Program-made: the position numbers and the translations under genes
The notes under the pieces: generated by a model
What the model was told of the DNA's origin: nothing
Database searches by the model: none
Seen by the model: only the letters and a program-made list of their open reading frames with translations
Origin: Heloderma charlesbogerti
Taxonomy: Eukaryota > Chordata > Lepidosauria > Squamata > Helodermatidae
Length of the DNA stretch: 64,000 nt
Assembly (NCBI GenBank): GCA_026122225.1
Contig: JANEZZ010003061.1
Coordinates: 4,154,001 to 4,218,000, forward strand
Direction of reading: 5' to 3'
In this document: in pieces, positions 32,221 through 42,978 of the stretch
Layout of the letters: each line of letters starts with the position of its first letter
Numbering within the stretch: position 1 is the first letter of the stretch

Positions 32221-32368
32221 GCCCTCCCCAACCTGGCACCCTCCAGTTGGATTGGGCTACAGTTTCAACCATCCCTAGCAAGTATCAGCCACTCTGATTG
32301 TGGATGATGGGACTTGCGGTCCAGCAGATCTGAAGGGCACTGGGCTGGGGAAGGCTGAAATAGCTCCT
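32221..32368. repeat. Fold-back element (family B)
   Basis: 'cagccctccccaacctggcaccctccag' at the left, and 'ggatgatgggacttgcggtcc...gaagggcactgggctggggaaggctg' at the right, are inverted arms. Confidence 0.75.
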
Positions 32369-32902
32369 TGTGTTACATCACAGCTAATAGCCATTGCTGG
32401 CATGGCAGCTTAGCAACCCATGGGACTACAAAGCACCATTTTAGCATCATTGGTTTAGGTATGCATAGATGCACCTGTGTTTCAGGTAAAACTACATGAT
32501 GTTGCTAGGTTATTCCTATGCTTTCTTCTCTGAATATGATTCAAGCCTCATCCCTATGCACTCAAATGGGTATATAACCAGTTATATTCCCAAACCAAGG
32601 CATACTGTGTGTACAGTACATTGAATAGGGAAGGCAGTGACTCAGCAACACAATCCTAAGCAGTTTATATTAGGTTCTTGGAATAGTTGAAAACAAATGA
32701 TAGGTTTCTTTCTACTGAACTTGTTGCAAAACACCTGATGATAATTTATTCCATTGTCAATAACTCTGCTTTCTTGCAAGACACCTACCATTCAGAGCCT
32801 TGTGAGCATTTAGTGCTCTCTTTCTAGTTGGTTGCTCAAGGGCAAAAAATGCAATGATGCTAACACGTTCCCTATGCTGTATATGTTTAAGGGCCATCTC
32901 AA
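32369..32902. other. Unassigned sequence
   Basis: No gene or recognised repeat. Confidence 0.35.
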
Positions 32903-33537
32903 TAGGGATGTTGTGAGCACTCGACTTAGTCCAGGAGGCTGGCGAAATCCCTCGTGCCTGGCCCCTGGCCCCCGCTTGCTGAACTCCAGAGCACTGACGG
33001 ACCCAGCTGATGAGTGCCCTGGAGCTTGGCGAGCAGCCGGGAACAGCTCAGACTTGTCGCTGTGCACGCCCCAATGGCAAGAACAGCTGGGGTGTGTATA
33101 TGCCTCCTCCTCCTCCTGCCCAGTCAGCTGTCAAGGAAGTTTCCTTGACAGCCAACTGAGCAGGACGGGGCCTCGGCCAGCACCCCAGCCACTAGCCGTC
33201 TCCTGCTCGTGAGCAGGAGATGCTTAGCAGCTGGGGTGTGCACTGTGCCTCCTCCTCCTCCTCTTGCCTGGTCGGCTGTCCTTGACAGGGCCTCGGCCAG
33301 TGCTAGGGATGTTGCGGGAGCCCTCCCGGACATTCCACACACTCACCTGGGACCGTCTTGCGAGCACCCGCCATTTTGCCGACTTGGTTTTTTTATGAAA
33401 AAGGGAGCTAAAAAACCTGTACATATTTAGATATGCTCACGTTTGGGCCAGGAAAGCTTAATCTATGCAACATTAGAGGCAATAGGCCTCAGCGGGCACC
33501 CATCAATCCCAGATGGTGGTGGGTTTGCACATCCCTA
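32903..33537. mobile_element. hAT-like element with internal duplication
   Basis: Ends TAGGGATGT and ACATCCCTA are inverted. Flanks CATCTCAA (32895-32902) and CATCTCCG (33538-33545) match at 6 of 8 bases. The interior repeats a block: 'agctggggtgtg...gcctcctcctcctcc...ggcctcggccag' at 33081-33181 and again at 33229-33301. A second TAGGGATGTTG at 33303 hints at two elements in tandem or one inside the other. No transposase. Confidence 0.6.
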
Positions 33538-33865
33538 CATCTCCGTTCACTTTTGAAAACCTGGTTAATGCTTTTAATGGTCAAGTCAAGAAATAGGTTT
33601 TTGCTCTTCATTTGAAAAACAAATAAACATTCTTAGAAGGAGTAAGAAGAGGCGTTTTGCAAGGGTGGTTACAGGTATGTCCAACTTCAGCTGGGCTGCC
33701 CAAACCAAGAAAAAGTACAGACAGGATGGTGCAGCAGGAGTGCAGAGCCTCAGGCCAGGGGCCAAGTCCTGGCCTGCTGGGGTCCCCCAGATGGCCATGC
33801 CCTTTCCCTGGCTCTGCCCCCTTTCCCCCAACTACCAATCATTTGGTGGTTTCCCAGCTTTTGTG

Positions 33866-34539
33866 TAGGGATGTCAGAGAATTCCGCCATGGATCTCGAT
33901 GAGGCTGAATGCCAGTGCATTTGCCCCCCCCCCAAATCCGTGGCAGAACAAAGCCCCGTGCCCCCCCACCCCACGAAAGGCGTGCGAAACAGAGCACTTA
34001 CCTGGTGCCGTTCACGCTGCTTTGTGAATGGCGGCCGCGTCTGCAGCTGCCATTCACTTCTTCATTATACCCGTGATAGGCTACATAAATAATTACGTAG
34101 CCCATCACAGCTAATGCAGGGACGCCATTTGTGTCACTGTGGAGGCCGTGATAGGCTACATAAATATTTACGTAGCCTATCACAGCAAAAGACGGGCACA
34201 AATGGCGGCCGCCGTAGCTGTGGCCATTTGCATTCCCCCCCTTTTTTTTTTTGCCGTAAATATACGTAAATATATACGTAAATATATACGTAAATATATA
34301 CGTAGCCTATCATGGCAAAATACAGGGACATAAATGGCGGCAGCTACGGTGGCCGCCATTTGTATCCCTGTGCAGCCCAGCGGCTGGATGTCCGGCTGCG
34401 GGCGGCCCCGGCTGGTGGCTCCGCGGAGTTGCTGTGGAGTGGAGCCGGCTGGGGAGAATTTCAGGGGGAGGGACGGAGCGTCTCCCCCCTACCGCGAAAG
34501 TCACCCTTCGAAAAGGTAAGTGACTTTCGTACATCCCTA
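33866..34539. mobile_element. hAT-like non-autonomous element with nested palindromes, copy 2
   Basis: Ends TAGGGATGT and ACATCCCTA, flanked by a perfect 8-bp duplication CTTTTGTG (33858-33865 and 34540-34547). It is in the opposite orientation to 2697-3438 and shares its blocks: 'cagagaattccgccatgg', the GATAGGCTACATAAATA palindromes (34074-34109 and 34150-34183), the CAAATGGCGG palindromes and the GC-rich end. A 12-bp GTAAATATATAC tandem lies at 34256-34301. It has no transposase gene. Confidence 0.85.
34256..34301. repeat. 12-bp tandem repeat at a palindrome centre
   Basis: One 10-bp and three 12-bp units (GTAAATATATAC) precede GTAGCCTATC. The related palindrome elsewhere has GTAAATATTTAC once, so the array sits where the palindrome centre would be. 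Confidence 0.85.
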
Positions 34540-34745
34540 CTTTTGTGTAGTTTTTTTTCCATTCTAAAAGTTGAACTGCCTCTCTTAAGGCAGGAAGAGC
34601 TCTAAGCTAAAATATGGTGGCATTTCTAGCCCTGCCTGTTTTGGCTTTGGCCCTGCCTACCAGTGGAATCTCCCCGCCCCCCCCCCCAGCTTCCTAGAAA
34701 TGGAATTTGACCCTCAGGCAGAAAGAGGCTGTGCACCCTTTGAAG

Positions 34746-35764
34746 TGTACAGGCTTATCTGGAAAATCCTGAAGGGGAAGCACAATTCACCAGCACCACT
34801 GTTCTAGTCCCTTGGGACAACATGGTCTGAGGGCCAAACTGGGCATGACACGGGCAGAGCAATCTTATTGGGTTTGGGGCCAGGGGAGAATCCATGTTGG
34901 AGGAACCAGCACTTCTAAAGCACTGGCCAGGGCAGGCAGAAGGTGGGAGGTGCATTTTTCTTTTCCCTCTCCCTGTTTCATTTCTCCCCTCTTACTGGCA
35001 CCAATGGGAGTGGAAATTGCCACACGTCAAGGGAATGAGGGGGATTTGGATTCTGCAGATCCACGGCCACTCCCATTCTCCCTTGAGACATGCCTGGAAC
35101 ACCCCCAGTGAAACACCCAAGGCAGTACATCTACACTGGCGGAGCTTTCTGATGGCAGAACTGCGGCCTCCCAGGAGCCATAAGTGCCCCCTCTGGCAGC
35201 AGACTGGTACTTTTGCAACATCCTACATCCCATCAGAAGTCAGCTGATGGGCTGTAGGATTGCAGCCTAAATGCATCTTTCTGTTTTATGTACAGCTTTA
35301 AAAAAAAGACAAATAGCACCATTGAGAATTATTTCGATTGGAGCAGGCAATTATTTGAATTGGAGCAGGGTTTTTCTTAAATCTCCTCTCCATTGCTACA
35401 TTCCTGATGAGAATCACCCCTCTGAAGCTGCTATCTGTTGGAGGAGGAAATCTCCCACTGGTGCCAATGGAGGATTTTTTTCCAGCTGTAAGTTACAACT
35501 TTGGAGAAGAGATTTCCGTGCTGCTGGACTGTAGCAGGAAAGGAAGAGGTTAAATTCCTTTGCCACACCTGATAAAGGCAACTACACATTTAACATTCTG
35601 CCTGCTTTAGCCCCAAGGTGTAGGAACAATTGTCCACCTCTTCCCACTTGTCCTATTTCAGCGCCATTTCCCTCACTCTGGCACTGCCTCTCCCTCCATA
35701 CAACAAGAGGCAAGAGGGACAGCAAAATTTATTTTCATCTAGGGCAGTGAAATAGATTGAGAAG
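34746..35764. other. Unassigned sequence
   Basis: No recognisable gene. The frames at 34812-35247 have no known domain. 'gctgtaggattgcagcctaaatgcat' at 35250 resembles the end of a family D repeat, so part may be repeat-derived. Confidence 0.35.
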
Positions 35765-36812
35765 TCATAGAATCATAGAATAGTAGGGTTGGAAGGGGTC
35801 CATAAGACCACTGAGTCCAACCCCATGCTCAGTGCAGGAATCCAAGTCAAAGCATCCCTGATAAAGCATCCCTGTCCAGCCTCATCTTGAATGCCTCCAG
35901 TGTGGGAGAGCCCACTACCTCCCTAGGTAACTGTTTCCATTGTGGTATTGCTCTTAACAGTCAGGAAATTTTTCCTGATGTTCAGCTGGAATCTGGCTTC
36001 CTGTAACTTGAGCCCATTTTTCTGTGTCCCCCACTCTGGGATGATCGAGAAGAGATGCTGGCCTTCCTCTCTGTGACAACCTTTCAAGTACTTGAAGAGC
36101 TCTATCATGACTCCCCTCAGTCTTCTCTCCTCAAGGCTAAACATGCCCAGTTCTTTCAGCCTCTCCTCATAGGGCTTTGTTTGCAGTCCCCTGATCAGCT
36201 TTGTTGCCCTCCTCTGAACCCTCTCCAGCTTGTCTGCATCCTTCTTAAAGTGTGTGCCCAGAACTGGACACAATACTCCAGATGAGGCCTAACCAGTGCT
36301 GAGTAGAGGGGATCTAGTACTTCATGTGATTTGGAAGCTATACTTCTATTAATGTAGCCCAAAATAGCATTTGCCTTTTTTGCATCCACATCACATTGTT
36401 GGCTCATATTCAGCTTGTGATCTACAACAATTCCAAGATCCTTCATGCTTGTAGTGTTGTTGAGCCAAGGATCCCCCATCTTGTAACTGTGCATTTGGTT
36501 TATTTTTCCTAGGTACAGAACTTGGCATGTATCCCTATTAAATTTCATTCTATTGTTTTCAGCCCAGCACTCTAGCCTATAAAGATAACTTTGAATTTTG
36601 TTTCTGTCTTCCAGGGTATTAGCTATCCCTCCCAATTTTGCGTTATCTGCAGATTTGATCAGCATTCCCTGTACCACCTCATCCAAGCCATTAATAAAAA
36701 TTTTGAAGAGCACTGGGCCCTGCGGTACCCTGCTCGTTACCTCTCCCCAGTTCAAGAAGATCTCATTGATAAGCGCTCTTTCAGTCCGATTCTGTAGCCA
36801 ACTGTATATCCA
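35765..36812 (-). mobile_element. CR1 LINE, 5'-truncated
   Basis: CR1 3' end (TCATAGAATCATAGAA) at 35765, then 3' UTR, RT C-terminus and part of the palm in minus frames 36273-35923 and 36755-36195: [59 protein letters not shown]. The catalytic FADD box is SADN, so both the start and the second aspartate are altered. Truncated at its 5' side near 36812. Confidence 0.93.
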
Positions 36813-36904
36813 CCTGGTTCAGGAATGGTGGGATCATAAAACTTTGGGACCACACACCACTGTTCTTAATAAATTCTACTTGCCATATTCCTCTTGGCAA
36901 GTGG

Positions 36905-36965
36905 AACTATTTTATTTAAAGTATTTGTATTCTGCTCTACTAAGCAAAGTTCTCAAGGTTGCTTT
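36905..36965. repeat. Fragment of an L2-like tail repeat, left of BovB copy 3
   Basis: 'ttatttaaagtatttgtattctgctctac...gttctcaaggttgctttcatc' resembles tails of other LINE-linked repeats (compare 43640-43695). AT-rich sequence right of BovB copy 3 (38991-39090) may be its continuation. Confidence 0.35.
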
Positions 36966-38990
36966 CATCATTGTTGTTGTTCAGTCGTTCAGTTGTGTCT
37001 GACTCTTTGTGACCCCATGGACCATAGCACGCCAGGCCCTCCTGTCCTGCGCTCTCTCCTGGAGTGTGCTCAAGTCCATATTCATTGCATCGGTGATGCT
37101 ATCTAGCCATCTCATCCTCTGCCGTCCCCTTCTCCTTTTGCCTTCAATCTTTCCTAGCATCAGGGTCTTTTCCAGGGAGTTTTCTCTTCACATTAGGTGG
37201 CCAAAATATTTGAGCTTCAGCTTCAGTATCTGTCCTTCCAGTGAGCACTCAGGGTCATTGCTTTAGGATGGACTGATTTGACCTCCTTGCAGTCCAGGAC
37301 TTGTAAGAGTCTTCTCCAGCACCACAGTTTGAAAGCATTGATTCTTTGGAGCTCAGCCTTCCTTATAGTCCAGCTCTCACAGCCATATGTTGCTACTGGG
37401 AAAACCATAGCTTTGATTATACAAACCTTTGTCGGCAAGGTGATGTCTCTGCTTCTTACTATGCTGTCTAGGTTTGCCATAGCTTTCCTCCCAAGGAGCA
37501 AGTGTCTTTTAATTTCATGGCTACAGTCACCGTCTGCGGTGACCTTGGAGCCCAAGAAAATAAAATCTGTCACTGCTTCCATTTCTTCCCCTTCTATAAG
37601 CCAGGAGATGATGGGGCCAGATGCCATGATCTTAGTTTTGTTAATGTTGAGTTTCAAACGAGCTTTTGCACTCTCCACTTTCACCCTCAACAAGAGGCTC
37701 TTTAGATCCTCTTCGCTTTCTGCCATAAGGGTGGTATCGTCTGTGTATCTGAGGTTGTTGATAATTCTCTCAGCAATCTTAATTCCGACCTGTGATTCAT
37801 CCAACCCGGCGTTTCTCATGATGTACTCTGCATATAAATTAAATAAGCTGGGTGACAATAAGCAGCCTTGTTGTACTCCTTTCCCAATTTTGAACCAATC
37901 GGTTGTTCCATTTCCGGTTCTTACTGTTGCTTCTTGACCCTCGTACATGTTTCTCAGGAGACAGGTAAGGTGGTCTGGTACTGCCATCTCTTTAAGGATT
38001 TGCCAGAGGTTGTTGTTAGCGTAGTCAATGAAGCAGAAATAGACGTTTTTCTGGAATTCTCTTGCTTTCTCCATGATCCAGCGAATGTTGGCGATTTGAT
38101 CTCTAGTTCCTCTGCCTCTTCAAAACCCTGCTTGTACTTCCGGTAGTTCTTGGTTCACATACTGCTGAAGCCTAGCTTGTAGGATTTTGAGCATCACCTT
38201 GCTGGCATGTGAAATGAGCGCAATTGTACGGTAGTTTGAACGCTCCTTGGCATTGCGCTTGTTTGGAATTGGAATGTAAACTGACCTTTTCCAGTCTTGT
38301 GGCCACTGCTGGGTGTTCCAAATTTGTTGGCGTATTGAGTGCAGCACTTTAACAGCATCATCTTTTCGGATTTTAAATAGCTCAGCTGGAATACTGTCAT
38401 CTCCACTAGCTTTGTTGTTAGTCATGCTTCCTAAGGCCCACTTGACTTCACTCTCTAGGATGTCTGGCTCAAATTCAGTGACCGCACTATCATGGCTATC
38501 AGGGACATTAAGATCTTTCTTTTATAGTTCTTCTGTGTATTCTTTCCACCTCTTCTTAATCTCATCTGCTTCTGTAAGGTCCCTGCCTTCTTTGTCCTTT
38601 ATCTTGCCCGTCTTTGCACAAAACATTCCCTTGATATCTCCAATTTTCTTGAAGAGATCTCTAGTCTTCCCCATTCTATTGTTTTCCTCAATTTCTTTGC
38701 ATTGTTCATTGAAGAAGGCCTTCTTGTCTCTCCTTGCTATTCTCTGGAACTCTGCATTCAGTTGGATATATCTTCCCCTTTCTCCCTTTCTTTTCGCTTC
38801 CCTTCTTTCCTCAGCTACTTGTAAAGCCTCATCAGACAGCCACTTTGCTTTCTTGCATTTCTTTTTCTTTGGGATGGATTGAGTTGCTGCCTCCTGAACA
38901 ATGTTACGGACCTCCGTCCATAGTTCCTCAGGCACTCTGTCTATCAGGTCTAATCCCTGAAATCTATTCGTCACCTCCACTGTATATTCA
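36966..38990 (-). mobile_element. BovB-type RTE LINE, copy 3 (complete 3' end)
   Basis: The 3' end is at 36966 on the plus strand ('gttgttgttcagtcgttcagttgtgtctgactctttgtgac'), the diagnostic BovB 3' terminus; in minus orientation it encodes the polyprotein end VHGVTKSQTQLND and stop, then an AAC-rich tail. The element runs to 38990, where it stops in the linker after the endonuclease ('tccactgtatattcat'), so it is 5'-truncated. Frame breaks are present. Same orientation as copies 1 and 2. Confidence 0.94.
37223..38980 (-). pseudogene. BovB reverse transcriptase, copy 3, motif A deleted
   Basis: Minus frames 38980-38522 (linker, basic stretch IPKKKKCKKAK), 38425-38120 (NKASGDDSIPAELFKI, YIPIPNKRNAKE) and 38074-37223 (RT palm and C-terminus: LRNMYEGQEATVRTG, KGVQQGCLLSPSLFNLYAEY, RYTDDTTLMAES, CSHEIKRHLLLGRKAM, YGCESWTIRKAEL). 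Near 38012-38019, 21 bases are missing relative to copies 1 and 2, which removes the KAFDCVD box with its catalytic aspartate without shifting the frame. The YADD box reads YTDD. Inactive. Confidence 0.88.
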
Positions 38991-39107
38991 TTAGTAGAAT
39001 AAAATATAATGAAAGAGATGAGTCATACACAATAACAAAGCACAATCCAACAGCAAAGCAAAAGCAAAATACCAAAATGAAAGCAACAGAATCGAACCGA
39101 GTTTGTA

Positions 39108-39330
39108 TGTAATGGCTAACTATGGGTTAAATAACCTATAGTTAGCCATGGCCATGTTGGCGCAAACAAGCACACTGCCTCCCACAAGTTTGTTACTTCC
39201 GCTCTGTTATTGGGTTGTTGTTGTGAGGTGCAAACTTGACATTCTGGGTTGTTTAGGGTTAAACGCCCCAGCATTTTAACCCAGCAATCACCCATGGTTT
39301 GTTCCTGGGTTGTTTACAAAGCCAGATGTA
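39108..39330. repeat. Fold-back DNA element (family C)
   Basis: Starts with a near-perfect 34-base hairpin (39114-39147, GGCTAACTATGGGTTA and its inverse with one mismatch) and carries 'ggccatgttggcgcaaac', 'aacccagcaatcacccatggtttg', 'gggttgtttac'. A related arrangement may be at 50513-50800. Confidence 0.45.
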
Positions 39331-39755
39331 AAACTGAACCACCAAGTGTGTGGGAAGCCACACATTCGCTCACTCCCACAATGCCCTGGGAATCATCCCC
39401 CCCCCACATCATGAGCCCCTCCAGATTGGCCCCAGGGGGCAATTTGGCCCCCAGGACCAATTTTTTCCCCCACCCCTGGGCCAGATCTCATAAACCAGTA
39501 TCGGTAAAGTTTGTAGACTGTACACAGGTGGTAGGCTACACTTCTCTAAGCACCTGCCAATATCCTTAGGCTGCAATGACTGAAATCTATCCAAGCACTG
39601 GTGACCAGATCAGTCCCCAGAAAACATCCTGCATTTCTACTGCAACCAAGGCACCGAATCAGACCAATGTGAACAATTTTATCTGTTAAATGCCTGGAAA
39701 ATAATTTGTGGCATGCCTTCAAGAGTTCTAAGTTTCTTTCATGAGGGGCTAGCTC
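39331..39755. other. Unassigned sequence
   Basis: No gene. A GC-rich inverted 'ccccagggggcaatttggccccc' lies at 39430. Confidence 0.35.
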
Positions 39756-39893
39756 AGCCTTCCCCAACCTGGTGTCCTCCAGATGTGCTAAACTACAGCT
39801 CCCATCATCTCCAACCATTGGCCATGCTGGCTGGGAATGCTGGGAGTTGTATTCCAACACATCTAGAAGGCACCAGGTGGGGAAAGGCTGAGC
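39756..39893. repeat. Fold-back element (family B), well preserved
   Basis: Left 'cagccttccccaacctggtgtcctccagatg', 'ctacagctcccatcat'; right 'gggagttgtattccaacacatctagaaggcaccaggtggggaaaggctg'. The flanks 'gctagct' and 'agctagg' extend the inverted repeat, so the true end may be a few bases further out. Confidence 0.85.
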
Positions 39894-40608
39894 TAGGCAA
39901 AGATGGTTTCTTGCCCCTCAAAATGGGTCCGCTCAATGAAGAACGCAGAATATTGCTATAAGGCTTTAAAAGTATTTTCAAAAAGATGCACTTGTCAGGA
40001 AAAAAAAGCATTGTTGGCTTAAGTGCTCTCCATTTGTGAGACTGTGGTGAAAGGATTCTACTGTTGCCAAAACAGCCTCATGCTATTGTAAGCGAGCGAT
40101 GAGACAAAATCCAGTTCTACAACACTTTTTAAAATCAAACCTGCGCAACCCAACCTTTCTCTCTCTCTCTTTAATGGAAAGGTCAAGGATAATTAAAAAA
40201 TGCAGGGAACCCGGAGTGAGACTCATGTTTGTAAAGAAAACAAAGTACAAGTGTATTAGACAGCCAGGCTTAGAATCAGGCTATGGGAGATGGAAGACAT
40301 TGCTACACTTAATTTATTTTTGCTTTTAGGCTGATACTACCATGCAGTGGACCAAACAATGTCTAGTGTTCATTAATCAGGAACCCTTTTGTCTATTTAA
40401 GAGGCTTACAAAGATGAGCTATATATGTAATTTCCAGGGGTACAGTTGGCACACATTTCATCCGTTGAAAGCTCATTCCCCCCCCGCCGCCCCACAATAG
40501 CCACAAAAAAGCATCTAAAAACAACACAGAATCATTAATTCCTTTGGATGAATGGGTGGTGCAGCTCACATGTTTGCTGACTGTTTCGGACCTTCAGAAG
40601 ACAACTGC
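39894..40608. other. Unassigned sequence
   Basis: No gene or clear repeat. A pyrimidine-rich (CT)n run lies at 40161-40173. Confidence 0.35.
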
Positions 40609-40732
40609 CTGGGTCGGGTGGGGAGCCTTTGTTCCTCCAGGTGTGGTTGGACTCCACCTCCCATCAACTTCAGCCAGCGTGCTGGGTGAGGCTGATGAGA
40701 GTTGGAGTCCAACCACATTTGGAGGGACACAG
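40609..40732. repeat. Fold-back element (family B), diverged
   Basis: Inverted arms 'tcctccaggtgtggttggactccacctcccatca' and 'gatgagagttggagtccaaccacatttggaggga'. Confidence 0.75.
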
Positions 40733-41090
40733 GCAGTGGTGCAGCTAGGACTGGACCCTGCAGCCAAAGTCCAAGGGCCTGGAGTCCAGGGTGTCTCCAA
40801 ATAACCACCCACAGAGTGGTGGCATCAGCACCTACACCAGCATGGGCATGTTGGGGCCCAACACTGGTCACTGCGGCATCCTTTCTTCCTTCTTATTTTT
40901 TTAAAAGGATGTGGCCAGCAGCCAGGCATGTCCATGGTTGCAGATGCCCATTTTATTATGTTTACTTTCAAACGTATGTATTACTCTCTTCTGAAACTAA
41001 ATGGTGGTTATTTCCAAGTGCATAGCATCAAGGGGTCACGATTAGCGAGTTTAAAATGCGAGACTGCATATGCTCAGATGATGATTATGA
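40733..41090. other. Unassigned sequence
   Basis: No gene or recognised repeat. Confidence 0.35.
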
Positions 41091-41728
41091 TGATGATTAG
41101 ACATTTCTATACCGCCCCATAGCTGAAGCTCTCCGGCCAGTTTATAGAGATTAAAAACCATTAAAATACATGATACAAAGTGGAAAACCATTTACATAAA
41201 AGCACAGACACAGACACAGACAACATACATCTAAAACAATTTTAAACAATCAACCAAAGGACAAATCCAGGAACTGATTAAAAAAAACTCGATCATATGC
41301 TGCCAAATGCCTGAGAGAAGGTCTTAACCTGGTGCCAGAAAGATAACAATGTTCCCCGTCTTGCTGGGGCAATCATTCCAAATTTGGGGGACTACCACTG
41401 AGAAGACCCTCTCTCTTGTTATTATTTGGGGGACTACCACTGAGAAGACCCTCTCTCTTGTTATTATTTGGGGGACTACCACTGAGAAGACCCTCTCTCT
41501 TGTTATTATTTGGGGGACTACCACTGAGAAGACCCTCTCTCTTGTTATTATTTGGGGGACTACCACTGAGAAGACCCTCTCTCTTGTTATTATTTGGGGG
41601 ACTACCACTGAGAAGACCCTCTCTCTTGTTATTATTTGGGGGACTACCACTGAGAAGACCCTCTCTCTTGTTATTATTTGGGGGACTACCACTGAGAAGA
41701 CCCTCTCTCTTGTTATTATTTGGGTTGA
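41091..41728 (-). mobile_element. L2-clade LINE 3' end with an internal 42-bp array
   Basis: The tail in reverse is at 41095 ('gacatttctataccgccccatagctgaagctctccgg'), then UTR, then the RT C-terminus around 41360-41420. In minus orientation this encodes RVFSVVVPQIWNDCP, the equivalent of the L2 ending RAFSVVAPRLWNSLP. The array at 41383-41718 multiplies part of this C-terminus. Confidence 0.85.
41383..41718. repeat. 42-bp minisatellite, eight identical units
   Basis: Eight tandem 42-bp units, each starting TTTGGGGGACTACC and ending CTTGTTATTA, with no difference between them, plus a 6-base partial ninth (41719-41724). The unit length is a multiple of three and lacks stops in several frames, so both strands show long repeating frames; none is a gene. 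Identity of the units points to recent expansion, or to an assembly artefact. Confidence 0.97.
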
Positions 41729-42265
41729 CATACAGGGGTTTTGTTTTATCTTTTGCTCTACAGCAATATAGAAGCAGTTGTAAAGCACAGCATGGCAGTG
41801 GTGAGTGTGTGTGTGGGAGGAGCGAGAACAGAGATGTTAATTTTGTGCTTCACAACTGAAGCCCTACATAAGCCCATTAAGTCCAGCATCTAGAATTACC
41901 TAGCTGCAACCCTGGCCACAGCTGCCCCTCCCCTGGCCTAGATGGTCCTAGCCAGGTGTCTGCCTAGAAGTCTACTGACTGCTTGACAGCTTCTTCCAAA
42001 GCACAGGTCCCCAGAAATGTCACAGGCAGTGTAATCCTGGATACAGAAGGACAGACTGCACAAGGCAGTTTGCATCGTTATCACATGGGAAACTGAGCAA
42101 CAAGGATGATGCAAGTGACACCATTCACACTAGTTCTGTCCCTTCCTCCTGTGTGGGCACCTGATCCTGAAAATGGAAGCTTGACTGGCTGCAAAATGAC
42201 AGCTTTTCCTATGCACATTCATTCAGCATTGCGTGCCAGTAGCGCTTGCTCCCAGGTAAGCCTAA
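41729..42265. other. Unassigned sequence
   Basis: No gene or clear repeat. Confidence 0.35.
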
Positions 42266-42529
42266 GGCTGCAATCCTATGCACACTTTTCTGGGAGCAAA
42301 ACACAGTTACATTGGAATCCTGTGCATGTCTACTGAGAAGTAAGCCCTGTTGAGTTCAGTAGGACTTATTTTCTGGTACATGTGTATAGGATTGCAGCTT
42401 GACGTTTACATCCAAGTAAGCATACATAGGAACTGGCTGTGCTCCTGTGCACACTTATCTGAGAGTGAGCCCCACTGAACACAGTGGGAAATAAGTCTGA
42501 GATGATGTGCTTAGGATTAGACTGTAAGG
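42266..42529. repeat. Two adjacent short palindromic repeats (family D)
   Basis: 42266-42401 starts 'ggctgcaatcctatgcacac' and ends 'tgtataggattgcagc'. 42404-42529 repeats the plan ('gtgctcctgtgcacacttatctgagagtgagccccactgaacacagtggg'). Each is a near-palindrome without a frame; a common squamate short repeat type. Confidence 0.7.
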
Positions 42530-42548
42530 TTTTCCTTTAACAAATTTA

Positions 42549-42978
42549 GGGAGCAATCCTGTCTAGATAGGTGGCCGCCTCTGAACTCGGAGGTGACCGC
42601 CTATCCAAAGCAGGGCAGGAGAAGCACGGAGGGGATCATTCCCTCTGTGCTTCTCCTGCCCTACTTTTTCAGCTAGACAGCTGATTGTGGCTGTCTAGCT
42701 GCGGAAGCACCAAGCGGGGAAGGAGGCTGCTGTACAACACATAGGATGTGTCGTACAGGCAAGGATGCGTTGTATAGGCAGTTACGCTCTCCCTGTCCTG
42801 GAATGCCATGCCCGTTTCCAGCCACTCTGCGCTCTTCTTGCCTCCGAGGCAGCATGAAAATAGGGGGAGGTCAGTTCTCCAGGAACCAACCTTGGAGCAT
42901 GGACTCTGAGGTCGGTTCCAGAAAACACCATATCCTATGGCTGTCTAGCCACTGTCTAGCGGCCATAGGATTGCTCCC
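42549..42978. mobile_element. Inverted-repeat MITE (family G), copy 3
   Basis: 430 bases with ends GGGAGCAATCCTGTC and the inverted ATAGGATTGCTCCC. Internal palindromes 'gcacggaggggatcattccctctgtgc' (42626-42652) and 'agctagacagctgattgtggctgtctagct' (42671-42700). Same length as copy 4 at 46060. Confidence 0.8.

Larger units (their letters stand above)
33737..34745. mobile_element. hAT-like element (family H), split by another hAT-like element
   Basis: The left part 33737-33857 ('gagcctcaggccaggggcc', 'actaccaatcatttggtggtttccc') continues at 34548-34745 ('ccattctaaaagttgaactgcc', 'gagctctaagctaaaatatggtgg', 'ccagtggaatc', 'cctcaggcagaaagaggctgtgcaccc'). Removing the insert at 33866-34539 and one copy of its 8-bp duplication restores the order seen at 12000 and 24200. 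Confidence 0.65.

Noticed and set aside
41383..41718. Regularly spaced repeat that might suggest a CRISPR array
   Set aside because: The units are directly tandem with no spacers, and the window is vertebrate DNA.
41349..41859. Repetitive open frames on both strands around the 42-bp array
   Set aside because: A stop-free 42-bp unit (multiple of three) repeated eight times opens several frames at once; no start context or domain.
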